Assembly: GCA_001769805.1 (NCBI GenBank)
Contig: MEPO01000026.1
Coordinates: forward strand, 1-64,000
From: Bdellovibrionales bacterium GWA1_52_35
GTDB lineage: Bacteria > Bdellovibrionota > UBA1018
Direction: 5' to 3'
DNA length: 64,000 nt
In this document: piece by piece, positions 1 through 8,315 of the stretch
Position numbering within the stretch: the first letter of the stretch is position 1
How the letters are laid out: each line of letters begins with the position of its first letter
Notes under the pieces: generated by a model
Told to the model about the DNA's origin: nothing
What the model saw: the letters and a program-made list of their open reading frames with translations, nothing else
The model's database searches: none
Made by a program: the position numbers and the translations under genes

Positions 1-471
1 TGGTCCGTCGATCCGTAATCAATCAAATCCTAAACGCCAGCACCTTTTCAGCGGAGGTCAGCGTTCGGGTACGGATAAATGGTACCTTATTGTAGATTCA
101 TCGAGGAGTTTCAGTCCGTCGTTCGACCGTCCCCGCCGGAAACCCTGTGCGGTTTTTGTTTGGACTGGTTCCAGCTCTGATGCGAAGTTTGGACACAATC
201 ACATCAGAAGTGAGGTTGATGATCGCGGCGCTTTCAAGATCGCTTATTTTTCGGCCAGCGCGGAAACGCACGTAGACAATGAACCCGAAATTTCAGGATC
301 ACGAGCTTTGATTTTCAGAAATTGGAAAAATCCGCTTGGCCCAGGGATACTGGAGGAATCCATCCTCCGCAGAGGCCTGTCTCTAATCAACATATTTCAT
401 CAGCTTGTAAGTGGATTTGCCTTTCTTTTCTTTTCGCGACATATTCGAATTTTCGACGGCAAAGCCAAACC
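1..471. other. Left edge: no gene called; one long open frame
   Basis: No gene is called with confidence here. The plus frame beginning at base 2 has no stop codon until 526, about 175 codons, so it could be the 3' end of a gene that starts outside the window. The translation has no motif I recognise, no membrane or lipoprotein signature, and runs about 55 bases into the convergent gene at 472. I find no tRNA, repeat or convincing terminator. Confidence 0.2.
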
Positions 472-1155
472 CTATTTCGCCGCTGCGGCTATCGCTGCTT
501 CAACGACGTTGGGATCAATGGGTTGAGGAATAATTTGGATAACGTCGGGTAGAATCTTGCTGACGGTTTGATCATTGACCGACCGAATTCCCTCAGTAAT
601 TGTTTCGACCCGTCTTTGCTTCTTGCATTCCGTCTGAAGCCCAAGGTCTTTCAAACTCACGGTTCGTGCGGGTTTCTGGTCCTGCTTGTTAAGATCAAGC
701 AACTGAAATGTGACGGAATCATCGTCCTTCGCGGATTTTTCAGCGATGAATTTGATAGCCAGCTTTTCCCCGGCGGTGTCCTCCGACACAATGGAGCCAA
801 GCTTTAATGTCAGGTTTCCTGCTCCGGTACCATGAACGATCCCGGATATTTGGTCAGAAGTCTTTGCATTCTTCACCTGGCAAACGATTTCCTCAATGAT
901 TTTTTGTTTTACATCGGCGAGATCGCCCTTAACCGTTGATTCGACTTTTCCAGCAACGGTTCGCGCATTTTCGATGGCTTCAGCCGCAGCCTTTTCCAGT
1001 GCGACTTTATCTTCCTTGGCCTTCTTTTCAATTTCTGCCTTACGAGCTATGGCCCTTTGCATTGCGTTTTTTATCACGGCTAACGTCGGGTCGGCGTGCG
1101 CAACCCCGGCTGAGAAAAGAACCGCAATGACTGACAATGCAATAATATTTTTCAT
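472..1155 (-). CDS. Secreted protein with charged coiled-coil segment, unknown function
   Basis: Predicted 227-residue exported protein. I start it at the internal ATG that gives a clean signal peptide (MKNIIALSVIAVLFSAGVAHA) and has a GGAG ribosome site about 8 bases upstream; the longer ORF start would put 22 polar residues before it. Residues about 28-75 are rich in Ala, Lys and Glu (KAEIEKKAKEDK), typical of a periplasmic helix or coiled coil. The rest is polar and ends in an Ala-rich tail. I recognise no catalytic motif. It is divergent from the barrel-like gene at 1291 across about 135 bases. Confidence 0.6.
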   Translation of the reverse strand: MKNIIALSVIAVLFSAGVAHADPTLAVIKNAMQRAIARKAEIEKKAKEDKVALEKAAAEAIENARTVAGKVESTVKGDLADVKQKIIEEIVCQVKNAKTSDQISGIVHGTGAGNLTLKLGSIVSEDTAGEKLAIKFIAEKSAKDDDSVTFQLLDLNKQDQKPARTVSLKDLGLQTECKKQRRVETITEGIRSVNDQTVSKILPDVIQIIPQPIDPNVVEAAIAAAAK

Positions 1156-1290
1156 GATTGACACTCCTATTCCCCAGCTCTTCAGAGCATCTAATTGCAA
1201 TGCGTAAGCCACTGAAAGCATTACCTATCTTATTGAAATAGTGGGGCTTTTATTAATGACAATGCCGCATTCAGTGTCTATCCTTTAGGC

Positions 1291-2259
1291 ATGTGGAAAT
1301 ACATGTGCCTTTTCCTACTACTGCCAGCCCTGGGCGGGCCATTGTTAATGAGCGCAAAGGCATCGGCGCAGAATACAGATATTCGATCCCCACAGCGTCG
1401 AAGTGGTTTGCAAGCTCAACGCGCAAAAGCTGCGCAGTCGCTGTCTTCAAGATATTTGGGCGGACACTATTTTTTGAAAAGTGCGCTCGTTGATATTCCT
1501 TTCATTGCACCCTATGTCAGCTCGTCATTAGAGGGCGCTTTTGCCACCCTTCATATTGCAGACGCAGAGTCCGATATAAAAGCCGCCGGACTCACGCCTT
1601 CGTTTTCCGGTCAGTTCCATATAGCCAACGCCGTGGGTATAGAGCTTGGAGCAGGTTTCTCTGAAATCATTGGGGCCGATGATTATTCAGCACTGGTCTT
1701 GGGGGCCAATTTCTCTTATGCGATTTCAGCAACCCTGCGGGTTCCTATCATTAGGGAAGAGCAGTGGATGCTTACAACCATGCTGAAGTTTGCCCCCAAG
1801 CATGGAACGAGCTTTTCTCCTCTTGTTGCAGTTGCCAATGAAATTACGACAAAGGCCCAATCATCTAATTTTTTGATTTCAACGTCTACTTCGCATATCG
1901 AACCTGGCCTATTAGCGGCGGTAACATTAAGCCCGGTCTTCGGGCTGAGCGCGGAACTTAGCCGAATTTTCGCCACAACAACGACTACACCTGGCGGGGA
2001 TCAAACTGACGATGGCACCGTTCGCACAGGCCTCGCCCTTAGCTCTAACCTTCGCCCGCTACTTGCCATCCCCATTGGCTTGACGGCTGCGTATCGCAAT
2101 GATTGGCCCACGCGTTCCGGTGTGGAAGCAACACCCATGTATGAATTTGGAATTTTTGAAATGCTTCGGCCTAATTTCAACTTCGGGGCTGAAATGACCC
2201 GACTGATGACATCTACGCCTACAATTTCTGTGTTGCTCTCGTTGACATACTATTACTGA
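1291..2259 (+). CDS. Probable outer-membrane beta-barrel protein
   Basis: Predicted 322-residue protein with an N-terminal signal peptide (LFLLLPALGGPLLMSAKASA). The body alternates hydrophobic and polar residues in short strands broken by Gly/Asn/Asp turns, and it ends in an aromatic C-terminus (SLTYYY), as barrels recognised by BamA usually do. Residues 20-45 are a basic, Gln-rich linker. I recognise no specific porin or transporter family. The ribosome site is weak (TTTAGGC just before ATG). It stands alone, divergent from the secreted gene at 472. Confidence 0.55.
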   Translation: MWKYMCLFLLLPALGGPLLMSAKASAQNTDIRSPQRRSGLQAQRAKAAQSLSSRYLGGHYFLKSALVDIPFIAPYVSSSLEGAFATLHIADAESDIKAAGLTPSFSGQFHIANAVGIELGAGFSEIIGADDYSALVLGANFSYAISATLRVPIIREEQWMLTTMLKFAPKHGTSFSPLVAVANEITTKAQSSNFLISTSTSHIEPGLLAAVTLSPVFGLSAELSRIFATTTTTPGGDQTDDGTVRTGLALSSNLRPLLAIPIGLTAAYRNDWPTRSGVEATPMYEFGIFEMLRPNFNFGAEMTRLMTSTPTISVLLSLTYYY

Positions 2260-2605
2260 TGGCCTTCGAACGCGACAGGCACGAAGAAAGGTCGGCGTAC
2301 CCTTGGTGGTATTTGGAACCCAGCCACATTGGGTTTCATCTTTTAAGCATTGCCACTTATCCTCGGTTTGAGTGACAGACGTAGATATTTTTCCAAAATT
2401 CTTTTGATCAGATGAACAAAATCTATCAAATACGCGGAGTGTGGGTCTTGTTTCAACTAACATTTCTTCAGGATTCGCTCCGGTTGATTGTGCGCGAATT
2501 TATTTCAAGGAAGTAAAAAAAGCAGTGCTCACCTGCGAGCTGAGAGGTCATCCGTCGAATAGAAACAAGAAAACAAATATTCACCAGCAAGAGCCCGTTC
2601 GTTCT
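2260..2605. other. Intergenic region, no supportable gene
   Basis: About 345 bases between a plus-strand and a minus-strand gene whose ends face each other. The ORF-track entries here show no start signal or recognisable protein. The only structure I see is a short hairpin (AACCCA, 7-base loop, TGGGTT) at 2317-2335 followed by TCATCTTTT, about 60 bases past the barrel gene; it may be a weak terminator. Confidence 0.4.
2317..2345 (+). terminator. Weak candidate terminator after barrel gene
   Basis: A 6-bp stem (AACCCA/TGGGTT) with a 7-base loop is followed by a short T-rich stretch. It sits in the right place for the gene ending at 2259, but the stem is short and AT-flanked. Confidence 0.25.
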
Positions 2606-4417
2606 TCAGGGGGCATGAAACAGAACTCTAAGAATTTGCTCCTTGCAGCGCGTTTTGGACTTAATTGACTGAGAACCACGATAGCGTGCAGGAATAAGAT
2701 CCAAGTACAGGTCCGGGTCAAGCCCGGCGCCCCTGACATAGGACCTGTATTGTTTCAAAACTTCAGCATCGTCCGTCGGCGGGAGAAGTGTTCCCACGAG
2801 GACCCGATCTGGTAAATTCTTGAGATAGTTAATCCGTCCCTCGAAAAGGTCGGCAATTTTTTTGAGATCGTCCGCATTTCGCTGAGCTCTGAGTGCCCGC
2901 AGTTCCACGGTGCGGAAGGATTCTGCCACATTTTCCTTGGTAACCCGGGTCAGATTCACCGCCATGTATTTCTGGGACGGATCGCCATAGACGGGGGAAT
3001 GAAAGTAAACGCGCCTTTCAATTTCTTTCGCAAGCTGATTTCGCCCTCTGATTAATCCGTAATCAAAATCCGATATCACTTTGCGAAAGGCAATTTTTTG
3101 ATCGGAGCGGAGCTTTGCCACAGGTGTGGCATTGCCCTGGTCTAGGCTGAGAGCGCCAAAAGCAAGTCCCGGATGGTTCGAATAATCGACCAGGAAGTCC
3201 CGTAACAGCCGTCCGTCTTCCGGAAAGGCTGAAGTCAGGTCAATGTGAATATGTCCGCCCCCAACTCCCGGTTTGGGTTTCAACCCGAGTTCCTCACAGG
3301 CATCAAAGATATCTTGCTGGATTCTCGCATGGAACGCATCAAGATCCTTAAGTGTCATCTCCTTGGATTGAAATTCGAGGACCGACGTATCGAGGCCAGC
3401 AATAAACCACCAACCGTCAGGATAAGTCACCCTGAGCTCGGGTGTTCGCCATCCGTCAGACCAGACATGGAACTGCTCTTCAATTTTACAGCCCTTGCGC
3501 AAACACAACTCCTGAATCTTGATCTTATAGCGTTCCAGCGCTTCCTTGTTTTCCGCCCGAACTGCCGTGACATCGCCATTGGGCATGGACCAGTTCGCAT
3601 TCAGCATGTTCTCATTGGTAAAGGTCAATTCAGGCCCGACCTTGATCGACACCGCTCGGCTTCGAGTGGAAGGGGGTATTTCCGGGACCGCTTCGGGAGC
3701 GAGGGAGAAAACCTTCGGAAATTCATGGAGGTCCAGCACGGCAACGGTATAATTGCCGGATTTCGCCCGCCCCCAAGGGGCGCGATAGGATTTATCCGTG
3801 ATTCCACCAGGATTCATGAGATCTTTAAGTAAACGCCCGGAATAGTCGAGTTCATACGAATCCACCGTGATGAGTTGGCCTTTGTCTTTGATTACAGTGA
3901 AAGCATGGTCTTCTATTAACCCGCCCGTATTCACCTTGGCATAGACGTATTGGTTGGGCACTCCGGCCTCCTTGAGTGCGAGGTGAGTCAACAAAGCGTA
4001 TTCCCGGCAGACTCCCGCTTTAGCGACAGCATATTCTCCAAGCGGAATTTCTCGCTTCAGTTCACGAAATTGTTTCAGGGTCCTCAGATAGTCTTTGTCT
4101 TCATAATTTCGGTTTGGCAGGAGTACCGTTCGGATAAACTGGACAATTGAACGGATTTTATCCTCCTGCGGAAGAGACTTGACGTTCCGTGCGTGATCCC
4201 AAAGAGGAGCTAGAGCGGGATGATTTTTGTCGATGATGTAATCCGGCTGAAAGCCACCGTGTCCGAGGGAGCCTTCCATCACTGAGCCGTCTGGAATATC
4301 GCGAAAGGCAGTCGATTTTAACCCACTATAGGCCAGACTCGCCCCTGAAATTACAAATACAAATTGCAGGAGGATCAAAGCCGTTCGCATTGACCTGAAA
4401 AATGGACCGTACTTCAT
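2606..4417 (-). CDS. Exported transglutaminase-like / amidoligase-like fusion protein
   Basis: Predicted 603 residues. Residues about 10-31 form a hydrophobic export segment; ATG at 4417 or 4390 could be the start. Residues about 80-195 carry a transglutaminase-like core with the triad in order: Cys137 (AGVCREYA), His171 (EDHAFTVI) and Asp186 (TVDSYE). Residues about 257-540 resemble the amidoligase (glutamine-synthetase/GCS-fold) family: GPELTF near 261, GVGGGHIHID near 384-393, and VNLT...TVELRALRAQRNAD near 487-515, which matches the TVEFR...GT..D signature at the end of that family. Transglutaminase-like enzymes cut or exchange amide bonds; amidoligases make them with ATP. The fusion suggests remodelling of a peptide or isopeptide bond. 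The export signal is odd for an ATP-using domain. Family assignments are by motif reading only. Confidence 0.6.
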   Translation of the reverse strand: MKYGPFFRSMRTALILLQFVFVISGASLAYSGLKSTAFRDIPDGSVMEGSLGHGGFQPDYIIDKNHPALAPLWDHARNVKSLPQEDKIRSIVQFIRTVLLPNRNYEDKDYLRTLKQFRELKREIPLGEYAVAKAGVCREYALLTHLALKEAGVPNQYVYAKVNTGGLIEDHAFTVIKDKGQLITVDSYELDYSGRLLKDLMNPGGITDKSYRAPWGRAKSGNYTVAVLDLHEFPKVFSLAPEAVPEIPPSTRSRAVSIKVGPELTFTNENMLNANWSMPNGDVTAVRAENKEALERYKIKIQELCLRKGCKIEEQFHVWSDGWRTPELRVTYPDGWWFIAGLDTSVLEFQSKEMTLKDLDAFHARIQQDIFDACEELGLKPKPGVGGGHIHIDLTSAFPEDGRLLRDFLVDYSNHPGLAFGALSLDQGNATPVAKLRSDQKIAFRKVISDFDYGLIRGRNQLAKEIERRVYFHSPVYGDPSQKYMAVNLTRVTKENVAESFRTVELRALRAQRNADDLKKIADLFEGRINYLKNLPDRVLVGTLLPPTDDAEVLKQYRSYVRGAGLDPDLYLDLIPARYRGSQSIKSKTRCKEQILRVLFHAP

Positions 4418-4576
4418 CGATATCTTTTCGGAATTCTTGAATTTGGTCTTGAGAATAACCGGCGAAAGAAATTACTTGTCGCTTATAACGTGGCGCATCG
4501 GGCCATTAACTGTCAATAATGCCCTCTCATTTAGAAGGACATTATCCTGCACCTTCAGTCGACCAAAGATCTCAAT

Positions 4577-4948
4577 TCAATATTCGCAAGCGGCTGCCGT
4601 GGAGTCATCACCGCCGTCACGCGTAGACGAAATTATTTTTCCGTCGATAGTTGCTACGACTCGGAAAACAATTTGATCGATAACTGACCTCTGAGTGGGG
4701 CATGTATCAACCTGCGCTTTGACCAGCATCGAGCATGCGACACGACTTCCACTTGTTCCGGGAAATGGTTCACAGGTCGCGCTGTTTGGAATGTAACAAG
4801 CCCAGCGGTAAAGGTTATTTGGACGAAGCGTCCAGGAATACCGGTCAAAGTTACGCAGGGTGCTTTCTAGGGCTTCTGGGGCTGCAGACGCGTACAAGTT
4901 GATCGAGAACAGGAACGTAATGACGGATAAAGTTATTAAACGGAACAT
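4577..4948 (-). CDS. Small secreted Cys-containing protein, unknown
   Basis: Predicted 123 residues, started at the ATG that gives a signal peptide (MFRLITLSVITFLFSINLYASA) and has a GAGAGGG ribosome site; the longer ORF adds an unlikely leader. The mature part has five cysteines (WACYI, TCEPF, VACSM, DTCPT, AAACEY), which suggests disulfides in the periplasm or outside the cell. No family is recognised. It lies upstream of the transglutaminase-amidoligase fusion on the same strand, with about 160 bases between, so co-transcription is possible but not shown. Confidence 0.55.
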   Translation of the reverse strand: MFRLITLSVITFLFSINLYASAAPEALESTLRNFDRYSWTLRPNNLYRWACYIPNSATCEPFPGTSGSRVACSMLVKAQVDTCPTQRSVIDQIVFRVVATIDGKIISSTRDGGDDSTAAACEY

Positions 4949-5194
4949 GTGGCCCTCTCTATAATGCAAACGATGAATAGTTGAGAAGCAAGGCGGGAAT
5001 AGGTGAACCTGCAATCCTGCTATGCAGCCCGCCTCTCTTCAGAAAACACCGTCATTGCTGGGGAGAGAGAGGTAAGGAACCCCAGCTGAGTATTTCCTTC
5101 ATTGATTTGGCTTGATACCTTGATTTTTAACAGCTGTAAAGATGGCTGATTCATTTCGCTTCTCGAACCCGTCAAAGAGAATGAGTATTTCTGA

Positions 5195-5371
5195 TCACGT
5201 CGTCAGCGGGACGGTCGTGATGTCAGCGCAAAAATTTCCGATTTCTCCGGTGTCTTCAAAGTGTTTTAATGCCCCTCGCAACTGAAGGACATTATTGCGA
5301 ACCCTACATATGAGAGTCAAGGTGATGAGATACAATACCGCTCCCGATACGGCCCAAAATGAGTTTCGCAT
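5195..5371 (-). CDS. Possible small single-span membrane protein
   Basis: A 58-residue frame starting MRNSFWAVSGAVLYLITLTLIC, one hydrophobic span followed by a polar tail. An AAGGAGA motif lies directly before the ATG, though only two or three bases away, closer than usual. The longer ORF in the track (119 aa) has an N-terminus with no coding features. Function unknown. Confidence 0.35.
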   Translation of the reverse strand: MRNSFWAVSGAVLYLITLTLICRVRNNVLQLRGALKHFEDTGEIGNFCADITTVPLTT

Positions 5372-5544
5372 TTCTCCTTGGCAATTAAAAAGAAATTCAA
5401 GAGAAAATGCACATCTACCTGATTGCTCGCAATGAACACTCCGATTTGGCACTAAAGACCATGGATAATGCCCGGCTCCGTCGATTGAAGCTTGTGCCGG
5501 CCGAAATTGGAAGGAGCCCGGAGGGTTGATCTTTGAACTGAGTT

Positions 5545-6036
5545 TTATTTCCAAGAAGCTGGCATGACTGATGACAAAACTTTATTAATGGCATGCAGTA
5601 GACATAAGCTGGCTCCGTTGCGGATATAGAACTGCCGTTTCGTGGATTGAAGCTGAGGCAGAACTCGTTTTAAATCGTGATTCTTTGATTTTTCTATAAC
5701 GTCTATGTACTCATTCAATTTTTCAACGACGGAGAGCTTCATGGTTGGGCTCAGTCGTGATCTGATTTTATTCAATGCGACAATTTGAGATTCCAATAAG
5801 CGTGGTTCGACCAAGTCTTTAGATGGAAGATAAGCATATACAATCGATCCCAAGGCATTGGGATTGCGAGATCCTGTCATTTCCAAATAGTTCAATAGGG
5901 AATCAATGGCATTAACCTGCTGGGACTGAGAAATCTTAAATCCAAGCTTATTTCTAAAAATATTCTGTGCCGCACTAATTAAGTCTGCAAATATTTGCGT
6001 GGATTCTGCGGCTTCAAGACCTTGTTGCTTTGCCAA
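5545..6036 (-). CDS. Hypothetical protein, possibly N-terminally truncated
   Basis: An open frame of 163 codons. Composition looks protein-like: helical, mixed charged and hydrophobic, with plausible amphipathic helices such as ESQIVALNKIRSRLSP. The only start near the 5' end is a TTG without a visible ribosome site, and an in-frame stop lies five codons further upstream. The next Met is at residue 53. This could be a decayed fragment whose N-terminus was lost, or a gene using a non-canonical start. No signal peptide or recognisable domain. Confidence 0.4.
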   Translation of the reverse strand: MAKQQGLEAAESTQIFADLISAAQNIFRNKLGFKISQSQQVNAIDSLLNYLEMTGSRNPNALGSIVYAYLPSKDLVEPRLLESQIVALNKIRSRLSPTMKLSVVEKLNEYIDVIEKSKNHDLKRVLPQLQSTKRQFYIRNGASLCLLHAINKVLSSVMPASWK

Positions 6037-6380
6037 TTGGATTAACCGTCAGGAATGCACTGAATTCCTATACAGATCGCCATACTGGCCGAAAAGACGA
6101 GGACTTTCGCCCCCCCTTTCCGGGCTCTAGCTTTTTACGAGAGACGAAAGAAAAGGGTGCGGCACCGGATGACATCGCCCCGGGGGGCACTGGTTTTAGG
6201 CTGGTGCCGATGGCTCAGCCCCTTCGACGATGCAAATTCGGATTTGGCAAACTGGTTTTGAGTTTCCATTTTTTTTGTGAGAACCAGCTGCCGAAACCCG
6301 CCGACGATGTTCGCTGGCCATCGAGCCGGGCCGTCTGGATTTAGAATCGCGGCTCTGGTTTTGGTGCTGCAGTACTTTGA
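6037..6380. other. Intergenic region with GC-rich inverted segments, no gene called
   Basis: About 345 bases. It contains C-runs and G-runs (CGCCCCCCCTTTCC, CCCCGGGGGG) and complementary short blocks (GGTGCGGCACC, GGCTGGTGCC), so it could fold strongly, but I match it to no known RNA family. On the minus strand the GGTGCCGCACC segment followed by CTTTTCTTT could be a weak terminator for the gene ending at 6381. The plus ORFs here lack start signals. Confidence 0.3.
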
Positions 6381-6863
6381 TCAGGCCGCGTCGTCTTCGG
6401 GTACTTCCTTCACCACAGTCATATCCACTCGATACCCGAGAACTGCCAGCAGGCGCATCATCTCGTCCACCGATTTCTTGTAGTTGGCGGGATCAAGCAG
6501 GCGATAAAGCTGGCTGGGGGAGGTCTTGAGCCTTCGGACGATTTCGTGCTTACTGATGCCGGATCGCTTGATCTGCGTAATCGCATCAACAGTTAGTTTG
6601 TGCAAGGTGATCTCCCTGTGATAGTCAGGGTCGCGGTTATAGTGCAGGAATACATCCAAATGAATGGAATCCTCCTTGCCTGAACTCATAATGTAAGTGA
6701 TGGCCTCGTTTCCCAGTTCCGAGTCCACGTATGCGGCCTTGATCTTGTCCTTCAGGCTTGGCTTGAGGTCGAGACGGGCAAAAGGCAGGGTCAGGATTCC
6801 CCTTGCTGTCTCAATTTCGAAACATCTCTTCCGTGAATTGATTATAACTTTCTTGATCTTCAT
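6381..6863 (-). CDS. Helix-turn-helix protein, likely antitoxin-type regulator
   Basis: Predicted 160 residues, with a strong ribosome site (AAAGGAGGG) before the ATG. The C-terminal half (about 95-150) reads as an XRE-like helix-turn-helix: ITQIKRSGISKHEIVRRLKTSPSQLYRLLDPANYKKSVDEMMRLLAVLGYRV. The N-terminal half is a small basic beta-rich domain whose DSELGNEAITYIMSSGKEDSIHLDVF could be the partner-binding part. It follows the DUF4160-like gene by 16 bases, the toxin-then-HTH order seen in HigBA-like pairs. It probably represses its own operon. That it is an antitoxin is inferred from context. Confidence 0.6.
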   Translation of the reverse strand: MKIKKVIINSRKRCFEIETARGILTLPFARLDLKPSLKDKIKAAYVDSELGNEAITYIMSSGKEDSIHLDVFLHYNRDPDYHREITLHKLTVDAITQIKRSGISKHEIVRRLKTSPSQLYRLLDPANYKKSVDEMMRLLAVLGYRVDMTVVKEVPEDDAA

Positions 6864-6879
6864 AGCTTGCCCTCCTTTA

Positions 6880-7011
6880 CTAAATCACTGAGCAGGCATC
6901 CAAGTTCCATTTCACAATGAGTTTGCCGTCACGATAGACATGGACATGCCGTGGGCGGTGGTCGCCCTTGTAGGTTATAAAAACATATCCGCCTCTTCTG
7001 ATCTTACCCAT
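6880..7011 (-). CDS. DUF4160-like small protein, putative toxin partner
   Basis: Short protein containing GYVFITYKGDHRPRHVHVYRDGKLIVKW, which resembles DUF4160 proteins (core around HxPPHxHV). These often sit beside small HTH or DUF2442 genes in toxin-antitoxin-like pairs. I place the start at the ATG for MGKIRRGGYV (43 residues); the ORF runs open to a TTG at 7104 (74 residues), and the DUF4160 N-terminus may begin near LPSVVIVDG, so the true start is uncertain. It is followed 16 bases later by the HTH gene. No toxic activity can be read from the sequence. Confidence 0.5.
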   Translation of the reverse strand: MGKIRRGGYVFITYKGDHRPRHVHVYRDGKLIVKWNLDACSVI

Positions 7012-7214
7012 AGCTCCATCAACTATTACCACTGAAGGTAATACTTCGTCAATGGAGCATTTGCAACCGTTACAACCAGCAAATGTGGATGCTGTGAAAA
7101 GCAAGTTGTTGATATTTATTATTTCAGTAGCTTGATGGAGTTTTTCGCGCGCTATGTGTCAAACTGTTTTTTAATTTTCTGCTGGGGGTTGAAACTTAGA
7201 GCGACGGAAATCGT

Positions 7215-7406
7215 TCAGTCCTGAGCAGCCTTTTTGTTTTTTTTACTCAAAGCCGCAGACAGATGCCGGCTCTGGTCCTCTAAAACTCTGATCTGCTCGT
7301 CCTTCTCAGATAATTCCGCCTTGAGTCGCGCAATTTCCGATTGCGCAGCTTTCAGCTCACTTTGAAGTTTATTCAAACCCAGAGGTTTGTCGGTGAGATG
7401 TGCCAT
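7215..7406 (-). CDS. Small coiled-coil protein
   Basis: Predicted 63 residues. Residues about 12-55 show heptad spacing of Leu/Ile/Ala with alternating Lys and Glu (LQSELKAAQSEIARLKAELSEKDEQ), a clear coiled coil, followed by a basic tail (KKNKKAAQD). No signal peptide, so it is likely cytoplasmic and oligomeric. No enzyme motif and no assigned function. It stands alone between the toxin-antitoxin-like pair and the divergent AlkZ-related gene. Confidence 0.5.
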   Translation of the reverse strand: MAHLTDKPLGLNKLQSELKAAQSEIARLKAELSEKDEQIRVLEDQSRHLSAALSKKNKKAAQD

Positions 7407-7535
7407 AATTCAATGAGTATACGGGATATTCTTTCATTGAGAAAGCCATGACGCGCGTTTGACCAATGGTTGTTGAAATCCGCAGTCCCATAGGCTGTGT
7501 TGATTCTGCGCATCTATTGTATATTGATCGTCAAG

Positions 7536-8210
7536 ATGGCCAGAAAACGCATAGATCTGAAGTCAGCCATTCAAGCGATTGAAAAACGGGGAATACTCCT
7601 GGTTTTCCCGGTCAACAATTCCAAGGAGCCGCCTTCGCTCTGGAGCGAATATTATCCTCGCACCAAGATGCGCTGGGAATGGGACGATACGGGTCAAGCC
7701 GGAGTAGCCCGCCTTTGGGCACTTCGAGCCGAGCTGGCCGAATCCCGTCGTGTTTTATACACCAAATGGTACCGCGGACGTGCGACCCTGATTGCGCGAG
7801 ACCTCTTCGTACCGATGCTTTCAACTCTCGGCACCTCGATTAATCCCAAGCTGCAGCTCTCAGCCGAAGCCCGCCGTGTCCTGGAAATCCTGGAAATGGA
7901 CTCCCCACTTTCCACGCGTCAGCTCAAAAGAGCAGCAGATCTCCAAGGCCGATTTCAGGAAGCAACTTATAACCGTTGCCTGAAGGAACTCTGGTCTCAG
8001 CTTTTGATAGTAGGCGTGGGTGAAGTGGACGAAGGGAGCTTTCCATCACTGGCGATCGGTTCCACCCGGCTTATTTTTGAAGAACTTTGGGCGCAGGCCG
8101 AACAGCTTTTGGCTCAAAAAGCGGCCACACTTGAATTGATCCGCGCGAAGCTCGGCGAGAGTTCACAGTGGATGCGATTTTTCAGTTCCCAGCTCCAAAC
8201 CGGCAGATAA
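7536..8210 (+). CDS. AlkZ-related winged-helix protein
   Basis: Predicted 224 residues, started at MARKRIDLKSAI because the extra upstream codons in the ORF are hydrophobic and out of character. It has the pattern of AlkZ-related / winged-helix DNA-binding proteins: LVFPVNNSKEPPSLWSEYY, then MRWEWDD...RLWALRAELAESRRVLYTKWYRGRAT, then a helical part with LSTRQLKRAADLQGR, which reads as a helix-turn-helix. AlkZ-family proteins excise alkylated bases or unhook crosslinks; this shorter relative lacks an obvious catalytic motif, so a DNA-repair role is inference. Monocistronic. Confidence 0.5.
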   Translation: MARKRIDLKSAIQAIEKRGILLVFPVNNSKEPPSLWSEYYPRTKMRWEWDDTGQAGVARLWALRAELAESRRVLYTKWYRGRATLIARDLFVPMLSTLGTSINPKLQLSAEARRVLEILEMDSPLSTRQLKRAADLQGRFQEATYNRCLKELWSQLLIVGVGEVDEGSFPSLAIGSTRLIFEELWAQAEQLLAQKAATLELIRAKLGESSQWMRFFSSQLQTGR

Positions 8211-8251
8211 CAGGGCACTTCATCGGTATTAGCAATACTAAATCTGTTCAC

Positions 8252-8281
8252 TTGACCCTTCTGAAAACTCCCTCATAATAA
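8252..8281 (+). promoter_or_regulatory. Sigma70-like promoter for 8316 operon
   Basis: TTGACC (8252-8257), an 18-base spacer, then TAATAA (8276-8281). It lies 34 bases before the start of the small barrel gene, which also has an AGGAG site. No operator is visible. Confidence 0.45.
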
Positions 8282-8315
8282 GAAAAAGTGTTTAACCAAC
8301 TCAGGAGATTTAAAA

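Noticed and set aside
896-1207. 103-codon plus-strand ORF opposite the secreted coiled-coil gene
   Set aside because: Ser/Ala/Phe-rich mirror of Glu/Lys/Ala codons on the other strand, typical of an antisense shadow.
5057-5086. GCTGGGG...CCCCAGC inverted repeat as a terminator
   Set aside because: Stem is 7 bp with a 16-base loop and no following T-tract; position fits only a weakly supported gene.
6100-6260. GC-rich folding segment considered as tmRNA, 6S RNA or a riboswitch
   Set aside because: None of the conserved sequence marks of those RNAs could be matched.
6030-6344. 104-codon plus-strand ORF in the gap before the HTH gene
   Set aside because: No ribosome site, biased composition from GC-runs and no recognisable domain.
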